From Pseudomonadota bacterium (GTDB lineage: Bacteria > Pseudomonadota > Gammaproteobacteria > Xanthomonadales > Xanthomonadaceae), in the NCBI GenBank assembly GCA_023388715.1, contig JAEWFT010000045.1:11688-75687 (forward strand): a DNA stretch of 64,000 bases, read 5' to 3'. How positions within the stretch are numbered: the first letter of the stretch is position 1; every line of letters begins with the position of its first letter. The position numbers and the translations under genes are program-made. Below the pieces are notes generated by a model. It saw only the letters and a list, made by a program, of their open reading frames with translations, was not told the origin of the DNA and made no database searches. This document shows positions 54,040 to 62,495 of the stretch, in pieces.

Positions 54040-54729
54040 ATGCGTATCCTGCTCGTCGAAGACGAAGCCCCGCTGCGCGAGACGCTCGCTGCGCGCCTGA
54101 AGCGCGAGGGCTATGCCGTCGATGCCGCGCAGGACGGCGAGGAAGGCCTGTACATGGGTCGGGAAGTCCCGTTCGACGTCGGCATCATCGACCTCGGGCT
54201 GCCCAAGATGACCGGCATGGAGCTGATCAAGGCGCTGCGCGACGAGGGCAAGAAGTTCCCGGTGCTGATCCTGACCGCGCGGTCCAGCTGGCAGGACAAG
54301 GTCGACGGACTCAAGCAGGGCGCCGACGATTACCTGGTCAAGCCGTTCCACGTGGAGGAGTTGCTGGCCCGCATCAACGCGCTGGTCCGGCGCGCCGCCG
54401 GCTGGAGCAAGCCCACCCTGGAGTGCGGCCCCGTGCACCTGGACCTGGCCGCGCAGACGGTCAGCGTCAACGGCAGCAACGTCGACCTCACCAGCTACGA
54501 GTACAAGGTGCTCGAGTACCTGATGATGCATGCCGGCGAACTGGTCTCCAAGGCGGACCTCACCGAGCACATCTACCAGCAGGACTTCGACCGCGACTCC
54601 AACGTGCTCGAGGTGTTCATCGGCCGCCTGCGCAAGAAGCTGGACCCCGACGGCACCCTCAAGCCGATCGAGACCGTGCGCGGACGCGGCTACCGCTTCG
54701 CCATCCCGCGCAACGGCGACGGAGACTGA
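54040..54729 (+). CDS. phoP: Response regulator PhoP (OmpR family)
   Basis: A 229-residue two-component regulator. Receiver domain (1-115): acidic pocket Asp8, phospho-acceptor Asp51 and Lys101 in DDYLVKPFH. C-terminal OmpR/PhoB winged-helix DNA-binding domain (about 125-225) with DRDSNVLEVFIGRLRKKLD and the RGRGYRFAI wing. Gap of 30 bases to phoQ. AAGGAG ribosome-binding site upstream. Confidence 0.95.
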   Translation: MRILLVEDEAPLRETLAARLKREGYAVDAAQDGEEGLYMGREVPFDVGIIDLGLPKMTGMELIKALRDEGKKFPVLILTARSSWQDKVDGLKQGADDYLVKPFHVEELLARINALVRRAAGWSKPTLECGPVHLDLAAQTVSVNGSNVDLTSYEYKVLEYLMMHAGELVSKADLTEHIYQQDFDRDSNVLEVFIGRLRKKLDPDGTLKPIETVRGRGYRFAIPRNGDGD

Positions 54730-54759
54730 TCGCGCGCGCCGGCGCTAAGCTGATCGCGC

Positions 54760-56214
54760 ATGACGCCCGCGCCTGCCGCCCCTGACGACGACACCCCGGA
54801 GCGCCGCGCGCGTCGCTTGCGGCGGCTGCGCATCGGCCAGCCGCGCTCGCTGCAGTCGCGGCAATTGTGGGCGGCGAGCCTGGGCCTGGTTGCCTTCCTC
54901 GCGCTTGCCGGCTACGCGCTGGACCGCGCGTTCCAGAGCACCGCGCAGAGCGGCATGCGCGAGCGGTTGCACAGCTTCGCGCTGGCCTATGCCGCGAGCG
55001 ACTTCGCCCGCGACGGCAGCGTGATCCCGCCATACGACCCGCCAGACCCGCGCTTCAAGCGCCCCGGCAGCGGCCTGTACGCGCAGATCGTGCTCGCCGA
55101 CGAGGCTTGGTCCTCGGATTCCGCGCAGGGCCCGGTGTTGCCTGACGGAACGATGCTGGAGGCCGGCGAGCGCCAGTTCGAAGGCCCGCTGCCATTGCGC
55201 CAGATCAACGGCGACAGCGGCGAGGTCTATCGCTACGGCTACGGGCTGGCGGCGGTGGATGCCAGTGGCCGCGAGATTCCCTACACCGTCTACATCCTCG
55301 AGGACACCACCGCGCTCGGGCGCCAGGTGGAAAGCTTCCGCTCCGCGCTCTGGCGCTACCTCGGCGGCGCCGGCGTGGTCCTGCTGCTGCTGCAGATGCT
55401 GGTGCTGCGCTGGAGCCTGCGCCCGTTGCGGGAGGTGATCGCCGAGCTCAAGCGCGTGCAGCTGGGGCAGTCATCGGGCATGAGCGAAGCGCACCCGCGC
55501 GAGCTGGAACCGCTGACCGACAGCATCAACGCCTTCATCGAAAGCGAGCGCGAGAACCTGGAGCGCCAGCGCAACACCCTTGCCGACCTGGCCCACAGCC
55601 TGAAAACGCCGCTGGCAGTGCTGCGCAGCCGGCTGGATGCCGAAAGCGGGGAAGCCGAGCTGCGCCAGGAGCTGGAGACCCAGCTGCAACGGATGAACGA
55701 CCTGGTCTCCTACCAGCTGGCGCGCGCGGCGCGCTCGGGCCACCAGCTGTTCGCCGCGCCGATCGAGATCCAGCCGCAGGCCGAGCAGATCGTTGCCGGC
55801 CTGGAGAAGGTGTATGCGCGCAAGCGCGTGCTGTGCGAGTTCGAGATCGCCGAGGAAGCGCGTTTCCACGGCGAGACCGGCGACCTGCAGGAGCTGCTCG
55901 GCAACCTGCTGGAGAACGCGTTCAAGTGGGCCCGGGCGCGCGTGCTGCTGACCGTGGCCGAGGGCGAGACCGGCGCGGGCCGGCGCCCGGGCCTGTCGAT
56001 CGTGGTGGAGGATGATGGCCCGGGCATCGCCGAGGAGCGCATCGGCCACGTGTTGCAGCGTGGCGTGCGCGGCGACGAGCGCGTCCACGGCCATGGGATC
56101 GGGTTGTCGATCGTGCAGGACATCGTGCGCAGCTACCGCGGCGAGCTGCAGGTGGACCGCTCCCCGGAACTGGGTGGCGCCCGTTTCGCCGTGATCCTGC
56201 CCGCGGGGCTGTGA
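54760..56214 (+). CDS. phoQ: Sensor histidine kinase PhoQ
   Basis: A 484-residue inner-membrane kinase: transmembrane helices near 38-57 and 203-221, a periplasmic sensor of about 145 residues with an acidic region, HAMP-like linker, phosphorylated His279 in LADLAHSLKTPLAVL, N-box LLGNLLENAFKWA, G-boxes VEDDGPGI and HGHGIGLSIV. It controls PhoP phosphorylation, probably responding to divalent cations or peptides in this family. Confidence 0.94.
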   Translation: MTPAPAAPDDDTPERRARRLRRLRIGQPRSLQSRQLWAASLGLVAFLALAGYALDRAFQSTAQSGMRERLHSFALAYAASDFARDGSVIPPYDPPDPRFKRPGSGLYAQIVLADEAWSSDSAQGPVLPDGTMLEAGERQFEGPLPLRQINGDSGEVYRYGYGLAAVDASGREIPYTVYILEDTTALGRQVESFRSALWRYLGGAGVVLLLLQMLVLRWSLRPLREVIAELKRVQLGQSSGMSEAHPRELEPLTDSINAFIESERENLERQRNTLADLAHSLKTPLAVLRSRLDAESGEAELRQELETQLQRMNDLVSYQLARAARSGHQLFAAPIEIQPQAEQIVAGLEKVYARKRVLCEFEIAEEARFHGETGDLQELLGNLLENAFKWARARVLLTVAEGETGAGRRPGLSIVVEDDGPGIAEERIGHVLQRGVRGDERVHGHGIGLSIVQDIVRSYRGELQVDRSPELGGARFAVILPAGL

Positions 56215-56221
56215 GCCGCGC

Positions 56222-56968
56222 TCAGGCCGGCGGCGGCCCGTACAGCCGCTGCAGGTGGGCGGCGACCGCGGGCATCGCCGCGCGCAACCTCGCCGGGGCA
56301 CTGAAGTGGTACTCGGTGCAGACCGCGAAGAACTCCTCGGGGGCCTCGGCGGCGTAGGCATCGATGGCGGTCTCGCCTCCGCCGTCGAGTTGCCGGCACA
56401 GGTCGTCGTAGGCGCGCTGGAAATCGCTGGCCCATTGCCGCTGCCAGTCGCGGGGAAGCGGCGGGGTGCCGTCGAGCACGCCGTCGAGCGCATCGAGCTT
56501 GTGCGCGATCTCGTGCGCGGCCACGCAGAAACCATCGCCCGGCGCGGCGATGTCGGCGCGCACGTCGGCCCACGACAGGATCACCGGCCCGCGCTCCCAG
56601 GCCTCGCCGATCAACTCGTCGTCCCATTCGTGCAGCACGCCATGCGCGTCCTGGTGGCTGCGCTGCACGCGGAAGGCGTCGGGATAGACCAGCAGTTGCG
56701 ACCAGCCGTGCAGGCCTTCCGGCCCGAATTCAACCAGCGGCATGCAGCACAGCATCGCCAGCCGCATGCGCTGGACCTCGTTCAGGCGCAGGCCCTGCAC
56801 CGGCGTGATCGCCTTGTCGCGCAGGAACACGCCGACCAGTGCCTGCATCTTCGCCTCGCGGTCGCCATCGAGGCCGCGCAACCAGGGCAGTCCGGCAAGC
56901 GCTTGGCGCCAGACGGCGGCGGAAGCGTCAGCGGGCGCGACGACGCGCCGCTTGAAGGGCCAGATCAT
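56222..56968 (-). CDS. mtfA: Zinc-dependent peptidase MtfA
   Basis: A soluble gluzincin-type metallopeptidase of 248 residues, known to bind the Mlc repressor in E. coli. The metal motif HEIAH (His152, Glu153, His156) is followed by a downstream APEEFFAV with the third ligand Glu at about 209. The N-terminus MIWPFKRR is short. It converges with phoQ (7 bases between stops). Confidence 0.93.
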   Translation of the reverse strand: MIWPFKRRVVAPADASAAVWRQALAGLPWLRGLDGDREAKMQALVGVFLRDKAITPVQGLRLNEVQRMRLAMLCCMPLVEFGPEGLHGWSQLLVYPDAFRVQRSHQDAHGVLHEWDDELIGEAWERGPVILSWADVRADIAAPGDGFCVAAHEIAHKLDALDGVLDGTPPLPRDWQRQWASDFQRAYDDLCRQLDGGGETAIDAYAAEAPEEFFAVCTEYHFSAPARLRAAMPAVAAHLQRLYGPPPA

Positions 56969-57001
56969 CGGCGCGTGCGGCGTGGGCCCCGCGTCACCCG
57001 A

Positions 57002-57283
57002 TCAGCGGATCATGCCCGGCAGGAAGCTGTGCCAGCGCGGCGCACTGGCGCGCGTGGTGCTGCCGTTGCGGCTGGCCGCGGCGGGCCTCGGCTTGGCGTC
57101 GCCCGCGCGGCGCGTGGGCACGGTGCCGGCTTCGGGCTCGTCGTCCGCACGGTCGCTGCCGGAGGGCGCCTCGGCCTGGCCGCCACCCTCATCCGGCCCC
57201 ATGTGGCGCGACTCGGCCGCCACCGCAGAGCCAAAGCCCAGCAGGGAGAGACAGAGCAGCAGGCGCGGCAGGGTCGGGCGCAT
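57002..57283 (-). CDS. Small secreted protein of unknown function
   Basis: A 93-residue protein with a signal peptide (MRPTLPRLLLCLSLLGFGSAVA-A) and an acidic, Gly/Pro-rich middle, ending in WHSFLPGMIR. I recall similar short xanthomonad proteins with a WHSFLPGMFR-type C-terminus. No function is suggested. An alternative frame over the same bases lacks a signal peptide. Confidence 0.65.
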   Translation of the reverse strand: MRPTLPRLLLCLSLLGFGSAVAAESRHMGPDEGGGQAEAPSGSDRADDEPEAGTVPTRRAGDAKPRPAAASRNGSTTRASAPRWHSFLPGMIR

Positions 57284-57406
57284 GAGGTCACCGAAGGAGG
57301 GCGGGGCGCACGGACAGTGGCCCGGTCCCGACTATATCAGGCCCGCCGGGCGGATTCTGTTGCGTCGCAACAGGCATTGTGGGCGCGCTTTACGCAGACT
57401 TCAGGG

Positions 57407-59212
57407 ATGCCTACCGACAGCCCCGCGCCACTCACCGCGGCCGCGCTGCGCCGCGCCATGATCGCCGGCGCGCGCCGGGTCATCGCCGCGCGCGAGGAAC
57501 TCAACCGCATCAATGTCTTCCCGGTGCCGGATGGCGACACCGGCAGCAACCTGGCCTCGACCCTGGGCAGCGTGCTGCAGGGCGCGCTCAGCCGCCGCAG
57601 CCGGCACCTGGGCGAGTTGCTGGTGGGGGTGGGCAACGATGCGATCGACGGCGCCCGCGGCAACTCGGGCGCGATCATGGCGCAGTTCCTGGTCGGCCTC
57701 GCGGAGCATGCGCGGGACGCGCCGGTGCTGGACGCCGCCACACTCGCCGCCGCGGTGCGAAACGGCGAGCGCAGCGCGCGCGCCGCGCTGGCGCAGCCGG
57801 TGGAGGGCACCATCCTCAGCGTGATCGACGCCTTCGCCGAGGCAATGGAGGAGGCGGCGCGGACGCCGGCGGTCGACCCGCGCGGCGGGTTCGCGTCGGC
57901 GCTGCAACAGGCGCGCGTGGCGCTGGCGCGCACCCCGACGCAGATGGCGGCCCTGCGCCGCGCCGGCGTGGTGGACGCCGGTGCGCGTGGCTTCGTGGAC
58001 TGGCTGGAGGGCATCGCCGATTACCTCGAGGGAGGCCCGCGCGCGCTGCGCATGCGCGCGCCGGCGCCCGCCGCCAACGAGGCCGGCACGGTGGCGCACG
58101 TGCACGAGGACATCGATCCGGCGCGACGCTGGTGCACCGAGTGCCTGGTCACCGGCGAGGACATCGATCGCAATGCGCTCCGGGCCGCCCTGTCGGCGCT
58201 GGACTTCGATTCGCTGGTGGTCGCCGGCAGCGCCAGCAGGGTCCGCGTGCATGGCCACGCCGGCTCGCCGCAGCGGCTGTTCGATGCCTGCGCCGCGTTC
58301 GGCCATGTCGATGCGATGAAGGCGGACGACATGGTCCTGCAGCAGCGCAGCGCCGAATCGCCGGGCAAGGTCGCGATCGTCACCGACAGCGCGTCCGACC
58401 TGCCGGAGGCGATCGGGCAGCGGCATGGCATCCACGTGGTGCCGGTGCGCGTGAGCCTGGAGGGCCGTGACTACCTGGACAGGCTGGGCCTGACGGCCGG
58501 CGAGTTCTATCGGCGGATGGCGGTGAGCGCCCAGCTGCCGCAGACCAGCCAACCGCCCGCCGGCGACTTCCGCCGCACCTTCGAGCACGTGCTGGCGTGG
58601 CAGCCCGCCTGCGTCTACGTCGGCCTGGCGCGGCCGTTGTCGGGGACCCTGCAGTCGGCGGAGGCGGCCGCGCGCGCGCAGGTACGGCCACTGCACTGCA
58701 TCGATACCGCCAACGTGAGCGCCGGCCAGGCCCTGCTGGCCTGGCGCGCCGGCGAACTGGCGGATGCCGGCGCCGACGCCGACGCGATCGTGCGCGAGTT
58801 GGCGCGCCTGCGCCCGCTCACCCACACCTTCGCAATGGCACGCGATATCCGCCACGCGGCGCGCGGCGGTCGCATTCCCGGCTGGGCGGTGCCGCTGGTG
58901 CGCCTCAGCGGGCTGACCCCGGTGGCGCGCGTCGATCCCGAGGGGCGCTTGAAGGTCGCCGGCGGCCTGCTGGCGCGCGCGCGCGCGCCGGAGGCATTCG
59001 CCCGCTACGTCGCCCGGCGGGTGCCGGCCGCCGCCGGATGGCGGCTGGTGGTGGGGCACGCGGATGCGCTGGCCGACGGCGAGCGACTGGTCACGGCCCT
59101 GCGCGGGCGGCTGCCGGTGGTCGAGGCGCAGCTGGTCGAAGTGGGGCCCGCGGTCGGCGCGCATGCCGGTCCCGGCACCTTGGTGGTGGGGCTGCAGCCG
59201 ACGCCGGCATGA
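57407..59212 (+). CDS. Fused DhaL-type kinase and DegV protein (FakA/FakB-like)
   Basis: A 601-residue cytoplasmic protein. Residues 10-205 form a DAK2/DhaL kinase domain with the metal-nucleotide motif NVFPVPDGDTGSN at 36-48. Residues about 228-315 form a FakA-type central domain with a candidate metal site at Cys243 (WCTE), His282 and His284 (VHGHAG). Residues about 322-598 form a DegV domain with TDSASDLP at 326-333, TSQPPAGDF at 380-388 and the lipid-binding LSGTLQSA near 411. FakA phosphorylates fatty acids bound to FakB; here both halves share one chain. plsY follows 36 bases later. Activity is inferred from the family. Confidence 0.9.
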   Translation: MPTDSPAPLTAAALRRAMIAGARRVIAAREELNRINVFPVPDGDTGSNLASTLGSVLQGALSRRSRHLGELLVGVGNDAIDGARGNSGAIMAQFLVGLAEHARDAPVLDAATLAAAVRNGERSARAALAQPVEGTILSVIDAFAEAMEEAARTPAVDPRGGFASALQQARVALARTPTQMAALRRAGVVDAGARGFVDWLEGIADYLEGGPRALRMRAPAPAANEAGTVAHVHEDIDPARRWCTECLVTGEDIDRNALRAALSALDFDSLVVAGSASRVRVHGHAGSPQRLFDACAAFGHVDAMKADDMVLQQRSAESPGKVAIVTDSASDLPEAIGQRHGIHVVPVRVSLEGRDYLDRLGLTAGEFYRRMAVSAQLPQTSQPPAGDFRRTFEHVLAWQPACVYVGLARPLSGTLQSAEAAARAQVRPLHCIDTANVSAGQALLAWRAGELADAGADADAIVRELARLRPLTHTFAMARDIRHAARGGRIPGWAVPLVRLSGLTPVARVDPEGRLKVAGGLLARARAPEAFARYVARRVPAAAGWRLVVGHADALADGERLVTALRGRLPVVEAQLVEVGPAVGAHAGPGTLVVGLQPTPA

Positions 59213-59248
59213 CGCGGCAGTGGCAGCGGGCGCGGCTATGATGCGGCG

Positions 59249-59899
59249 ATGCCGCCGATCGTCCACACCGTGCTGTTGCTCGTCGTCGCCTACCTGCTCG
59301 GCTCGCTCTCGGGCAGCCTGCTGCTCGGGCGCGCGCGCGGGATCGACATCCGCGAACATGGCAGCGGCAATGCCGGCGGGACCAATGCCTTCCGCACGCT
59401 GGGCGGCCGTTTCGCGCTCGGGGTCGCGCTGGTCGACATTGCCAAGGGCGTGCTGGCGACCTGGCTGGCACTGCGGCTCGCGCCGGTCGGGCAGCCGCTC
59501 AGCGTGAGCGGGCATGGCTACGCCGCGGCAGCAATGGCAGTGGTGGGTCACGTGTGGCCGCTGTGGCATGGCTTCCGCGGTGGCAAGGGCGCGGCCACCG
59601 CGGCCGGTGGCCTGCTGATGCTGTGGCCGTGGGTGCTGCCGCCGCTGTTGCTGGCGTGGCTGCTGGTACTGCTGGCGAGCGGCTACGTGGGCCTGGCCAC
59701 GGTGCTGGCGGCGCTGACGGTCCCGCTGTGGGCGTGGTGGGGCGATGCCAGCCCGGAGCGCTGGGCATTCGCGATCGCGATGCCGCTGCTGCTGCTGTTC
59801 ACCCATCGCGGCAACCTGTTGCGGCTGTGGCGCGGCGAGGAATCCCGCTTCGAACGCGCGCGCCTGTTGCACCGGCTGTACCGCCGCGGCCAGGGCTGA
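59249..59899 (+). CDS. plsY: Glycerol-3-phosphate acyltransferase PlsY
   Basis: An inner-membrane acyltransferase that moves the acyl group from acyl-phosphate to glycerol-3-phosphate, the first step in phospholipid synthesis. It has 216 residues and five to six transmembrane helices. Conserved loops: GSGNAGGTNAFRTLGG near 47-62, GHVWPLWHGFRGGKGAATAAGG near 100-120, and HRGNLLRLWRGEESRF near the end. It is in an operon between the DhaL-DegV gene and birA, one base before the birA start. Confidence 0.95.
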   Translation: MPPIVHTVLLLVVAYLLGSLSGSLLLGRARGIDIREHGSGNAGGTNAFRTLGGRFALGVALVDIAKGVLATWLALRLAPVGQPLSVSGHGYAAAAMAVVGHVWPLWHGFRGGKGAATAAGGLLMLWPWVLPPLLLAWLLVLLASGYVGLATVLAALTVPLWAWWGDASPERWAFAIAMPLLLLFTHRGNLLRLWRGEESRFERARLLHRLYRRGQG

Positions 59900-59900
59900 C

Positions 59901-60887
59901 GTGCGCGACGCCTCGGAACGCCTGCTGCTGCAGCGGCTGGCCGGCGGCGCGGTCGGTGGCAGCACGCTGGCGCGCGAATCCGGACAGACCCGCGCGGCGG
60001 TGTGGAAGAAGATCGCGGCCCTGCGCGAGGCCGGCATCGCGATCGCGGCGGAGCCGGGCCACGGCTACCGGCTGGCGCAGCCGCTCGACCTCCTGGACGC
60101 CGATGCCATCGTCGCCGCGCTGCCCGCGCAGGCGCGGCAGGCGCTGGCACGGCTGGACATCGCCTGGACGCTGGCGTCGACCAACAGCGCGCTGCTGGCC
60201 GCAGAAACGCCCGCGCGCGGCTGCGCGGTGCTGCTCGCCGAGCGCCAGACCGGCGGTCGCGGGCGCCGCGGGCGCACGTGGAGTTCGCCACTCGCGGCGC
60301 ATGTGTACCTGTCGCTGGCGCGGCGGTTCGACGGCGGGCTGGCCCGACTGGCGGGCTTGAGCGTGGTGGCCGGGATCGCCTGCTGCGATGCCCTGCACGC
60401 GCTTGGATTCACCGGGGTCGGACTGAAGTGGCCGAACGACCTGGTGGTGGTGGAGGCCGGCGCGCTGCGCAAGCTTGGCGGCGTGCTGGTCGAAGGGGCA
60501 GGCGAGAGCGCCGGCGCGGCGCGCGCGGTGATCGGCATCGGGTTGAACGTGCGGATGCCGCCGGCGACCGGCGCGGCGATCGACCAGCCGTGGACCGACC
60601 TGGCGGCGCTGGCGCCGGCGCTGCCACCGCGCAACGCCATCGTTGCCGGCCTGCTCGGGCAGCTGCTGCCCGCCCTTGAAGCATTCGATGCCGGTGGCCT
60701 CTCCGCCTTCCTGCCGCGTTACCGCGAATACGACGTGCTCGCCGGTTGCGCCGTGCGCGTGCACGGGGCGGCGGAGGCGTGGGAGGCCACCGCGCTCGGG
60801 ATCGCCGACGACGGCGCCCTGCGCGTGCGCGATGCGGCCGGCACCGAGCGCCGCGTGCACGCCGGCGACGTGAGCGTGCGGGCGTGA
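59901..60887 (+). CDS. birA: Bifunctional biotin ligase / biotin repressor BirA
   Basis: A 328-residue enzyme that activates biotin and attaches it to acetyl-CoA carboxylase, and may repress biotin genes. An N-terminal winged-helix domain (about 1-55) has GGSTLARESGQTRAAVWKKI; the ligase domain shows RQTGGRGRRGRTW (biotin/AMP loop) and LKWPNDLVV. The start is a GTG, 1 base after the plsY stop. The last four bases overlap coaX. Confidence 0.95.
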   Translation: MRDASERLLLQRLAGGAVGGSTLARESGQTRAAVWKKIAALREAGIAIAAEPGHGYRLAQPLDLLDADAIVAALPAQARQALARLDIAWTLASTNSALLAAETPARGCAVLLAERQTGGRGRRGRTWSSPLAAHVYLSLARRFDGGLARLAGLSVVAGIACCDALHALGFTGVGLKWPNDLVVVEAGALRKLGGVLVEGAGESAGAARAVIGIGLNVRMPPATGAAIDQPWTDLAALAPALPPRNAIVAGLLGQLLPALEAFDAGGLSAFLPRYREYDVLAGCAVRVHGAAEAWEATALGIADDGALRVRDAAGTERRVHAGDVSVRA

Positions 60888-61600
60888 GTACCTGGCTGTT
60901 CGACCTGGGCCATACCCGCGTCAAGTTCGCGCAGCTGCATGCCGATGGCGCGATCGGCGCGATGGCGGCGGTCCCGCATGGCGACGACGATGCATGGCTT
61001 GCGCGGCTGCCGCAGGGCGAGGTGGCCTGCATCGCCAGCGTGTCCGCGCCGCGCACCGCCGCCCTGCTGGATGGCCTAGCGCAGCGCTTCGTTCGCCTGC
61101 ATCGCGCGCAGCCCGAGCCGCGGCTGGGGCCGCTGCGGATCGCCTACGCGCAGCCGGCCCAGCTCGGCGTGGACCGCTTCCTTGCGCTGCTGGCGCAGGC
61201 CGGGCAGGGCGCGGCGTTACTGGTCGGGGTCGGCACCGCACTGACCATCGACCTGCTGGATGCCGGGGGTGTCCACCGGGGCGGTCGCATCGCGCCTTCC
61301 CCGCAGCTGATGCGCGCGGCGCTGCATGCGCGCGCCGCACAGCTGCCGGAGGACGGCGGCGCCTACGCGGAATTCGCGGATGCCACGGCACCCGCGCTGG
61401 CGTCCGGCTGCGAGGGGGCGGCGCTGGCGCTGGTGCAACGCAGCCTCGATGCGGCGCGCGGGATGCTCGGCGAGGCGCCGGCCCTGCTGCTGCACGGGGG
61501 TGGGGCGGCCACGCTGCGCGAGCGCCTGCCGCCGCATGCGTGGCAGCCCGACCTGGTGCTGCGCGGACTGGCCCGCTGGCACGCGCTGCGCATCGCATAA
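60884..61600 (+). CDS. coaX: Type III pantothenate kinase CoaX
   Basis: The first step of coenzyme A synthesis. 238 residues of the ASKHA fold. The N-terminal strand is TWLFDLGHTRVKFAQL (ATP-binding Asp), GVDRFLALLAQAG and VGVGTALTIDLLD are the central motifs, and GCEGAALALVQR lies in the C-terminal half. The start is a GTG that overlaps the birA stop by 4 bases. The pairing birA-coaX is typical in xanthomonads. Confidence 0.93.
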   Translation: MSTWLFDLGHTRVKFAQLHADGAIGAMAAVPHGDDDAWLARLPQGEVACIASVSAPRTAALLDGLAQRFVRLHRAQPEPRLGPLRIAYAQPAQLGVDRFLALLAQAGQGAALLVGVGTALTIDLLDAGGVHRGGRIAPSPQLMRAALHARAAQLPEDGGAYAEFADATAPALASGCEGAALALVQRSLDAARGMLGEAPALLLHGGGAATLRERLPPHAWQPDLVLRGLARWHALRIA

Positions 61601-61609
61601 ACTGGCGCG

Positions 61610-62314
61610 ATGCTGCTGCGCGCCACCATCGTCATGCTGGTCATGCTCAACCTCGGCGCCGCGCTGTGGTGGGCAAGCGGCCCGCATGCCCCGCCGGCGC
61701 GCGCGCAGGCCGCCGCGTCTCAGGCGCCGACCTTGCGCCTGCTGCACGAAGCGGTACCGACGCCCGCGCAGGCGTCTGCGGCATCGGTCGCGCCGATGGT
61801 CGAAGGTGAGGACGCGGTGGCCGCCGCCGAAGACGCTGTCGCACCGCCGATCGCCTCCGTTGCGGCTCCCGTGTGCCGGAGTTTTGGTCCCTTCGCCGAT
61901 GCGGATGCTACGGAGCGCGCCCGCGCCGCGCTGGCGGCCGCCGGCGTGCAAGCCACCCCGCGCGAGGTTGCTGCGCGCACGGTGCGCGGCTGGAAGGTGG
62001 CAATGCCGCCCTTCGCCTCGCGCGAGGACGCAGTGGCGATGGCCGAGCGGCTGCGCGCGGCCGGCGTCAGCGACCTGTACGTGATGGGCGAGGGTCCCGA
62101 GGCCAACGGCATCGCGTTGGGCCGTTACGGCAGCGAGGACGCCGCGCGCAGGCGCCAGGCGGACCTCGGCAGCAAGGGCTTCCAGGCGCAGGCCGAGCCG
62201 CTGGGCGGCCCAATGCAGGCCTGGCTCGACGCGCGCCTTCCGCCAACCGTCGATGCCCCCGCGCTGGCGCGGATCGCCGGCTCGCGCGCGCTCGATTGCG
62301 CCCGCCTGCGCTGA
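61610..62314 (+). CDS. SPOR-domain membrane protein
   Basis: A 234-residue protein with one N-terminal transmembrane helix (MLLRATIVMLVMLNLGAALWW), an Ala-rich linker, and a SPOR-type domain (about 90-205: SFGPFADADATERARAALAAAG, VAMPPFASREDAVAMAERL). SPOR domains bind denuded peptidoglycan at the septum. It follows coaX by 9 bases and probably ends the fak-plsY-birA-coaX operon. Confidence 0.88.
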   Translation: MLLRATIVMLVMLNLGAALWWASGPHAPPARAQAAASQAPTLRLLHEAVPTPAQASAASVAPMVEGEDAVAAAEDAVAPPIASVAAPVCRSFGPFADADATERARAALAAAGVQATPREVAARTVRGWKVAMPPFASREDAVAMAERLRAAGVSDLYVMGEGPEANGIALGRYGSEDAARRRQADLGSKGFQAQAEPLGGPMQAWLDARLPPTVDAPALARIAGSRALDCARLR

Positions 62315-62369
62315 GCGACACCGCGCGGATTTTCCGGCGTTGGTAGGCAACCGCTAGAATCGCCACAGC

Positions 62370-62445
62370 GCCGCTTTAGCTCAGCTGGTAGAGCAACCGC
62401 CTTGTAAGCGGTAGGTCGTCCGTTCGAATCGGACAAGCGGCACCA
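62370..62445 (+). tRNA. tRNA-Thr (anticodon UGU)
   Basis: A 76-base tRNA with encoded CCA. Acceptor stem GCCGCTT pairs with AAGCGGC, the D-loop is AGCTCAGCTGGTAGAGC, the anticodon loop CTTGTAA gives TGT (reads ACA), and the T-loop GTTCGAATC is intact. No integration-associated duplication of its 3' end was seen nearby. Confidence 0.97.
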
Positions 62446-62495
62446 CTCGCACCGCGATGCGTGGAACCGCCGCGTCGCCCAGCCAGGTCCAGCCC

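Noticed and set aside
62370..62445. Genomic island integrated at tRNA-Thr
   Set aside because: No integrase and no repeat of the tRNA 3' end was seen on either side within the window.
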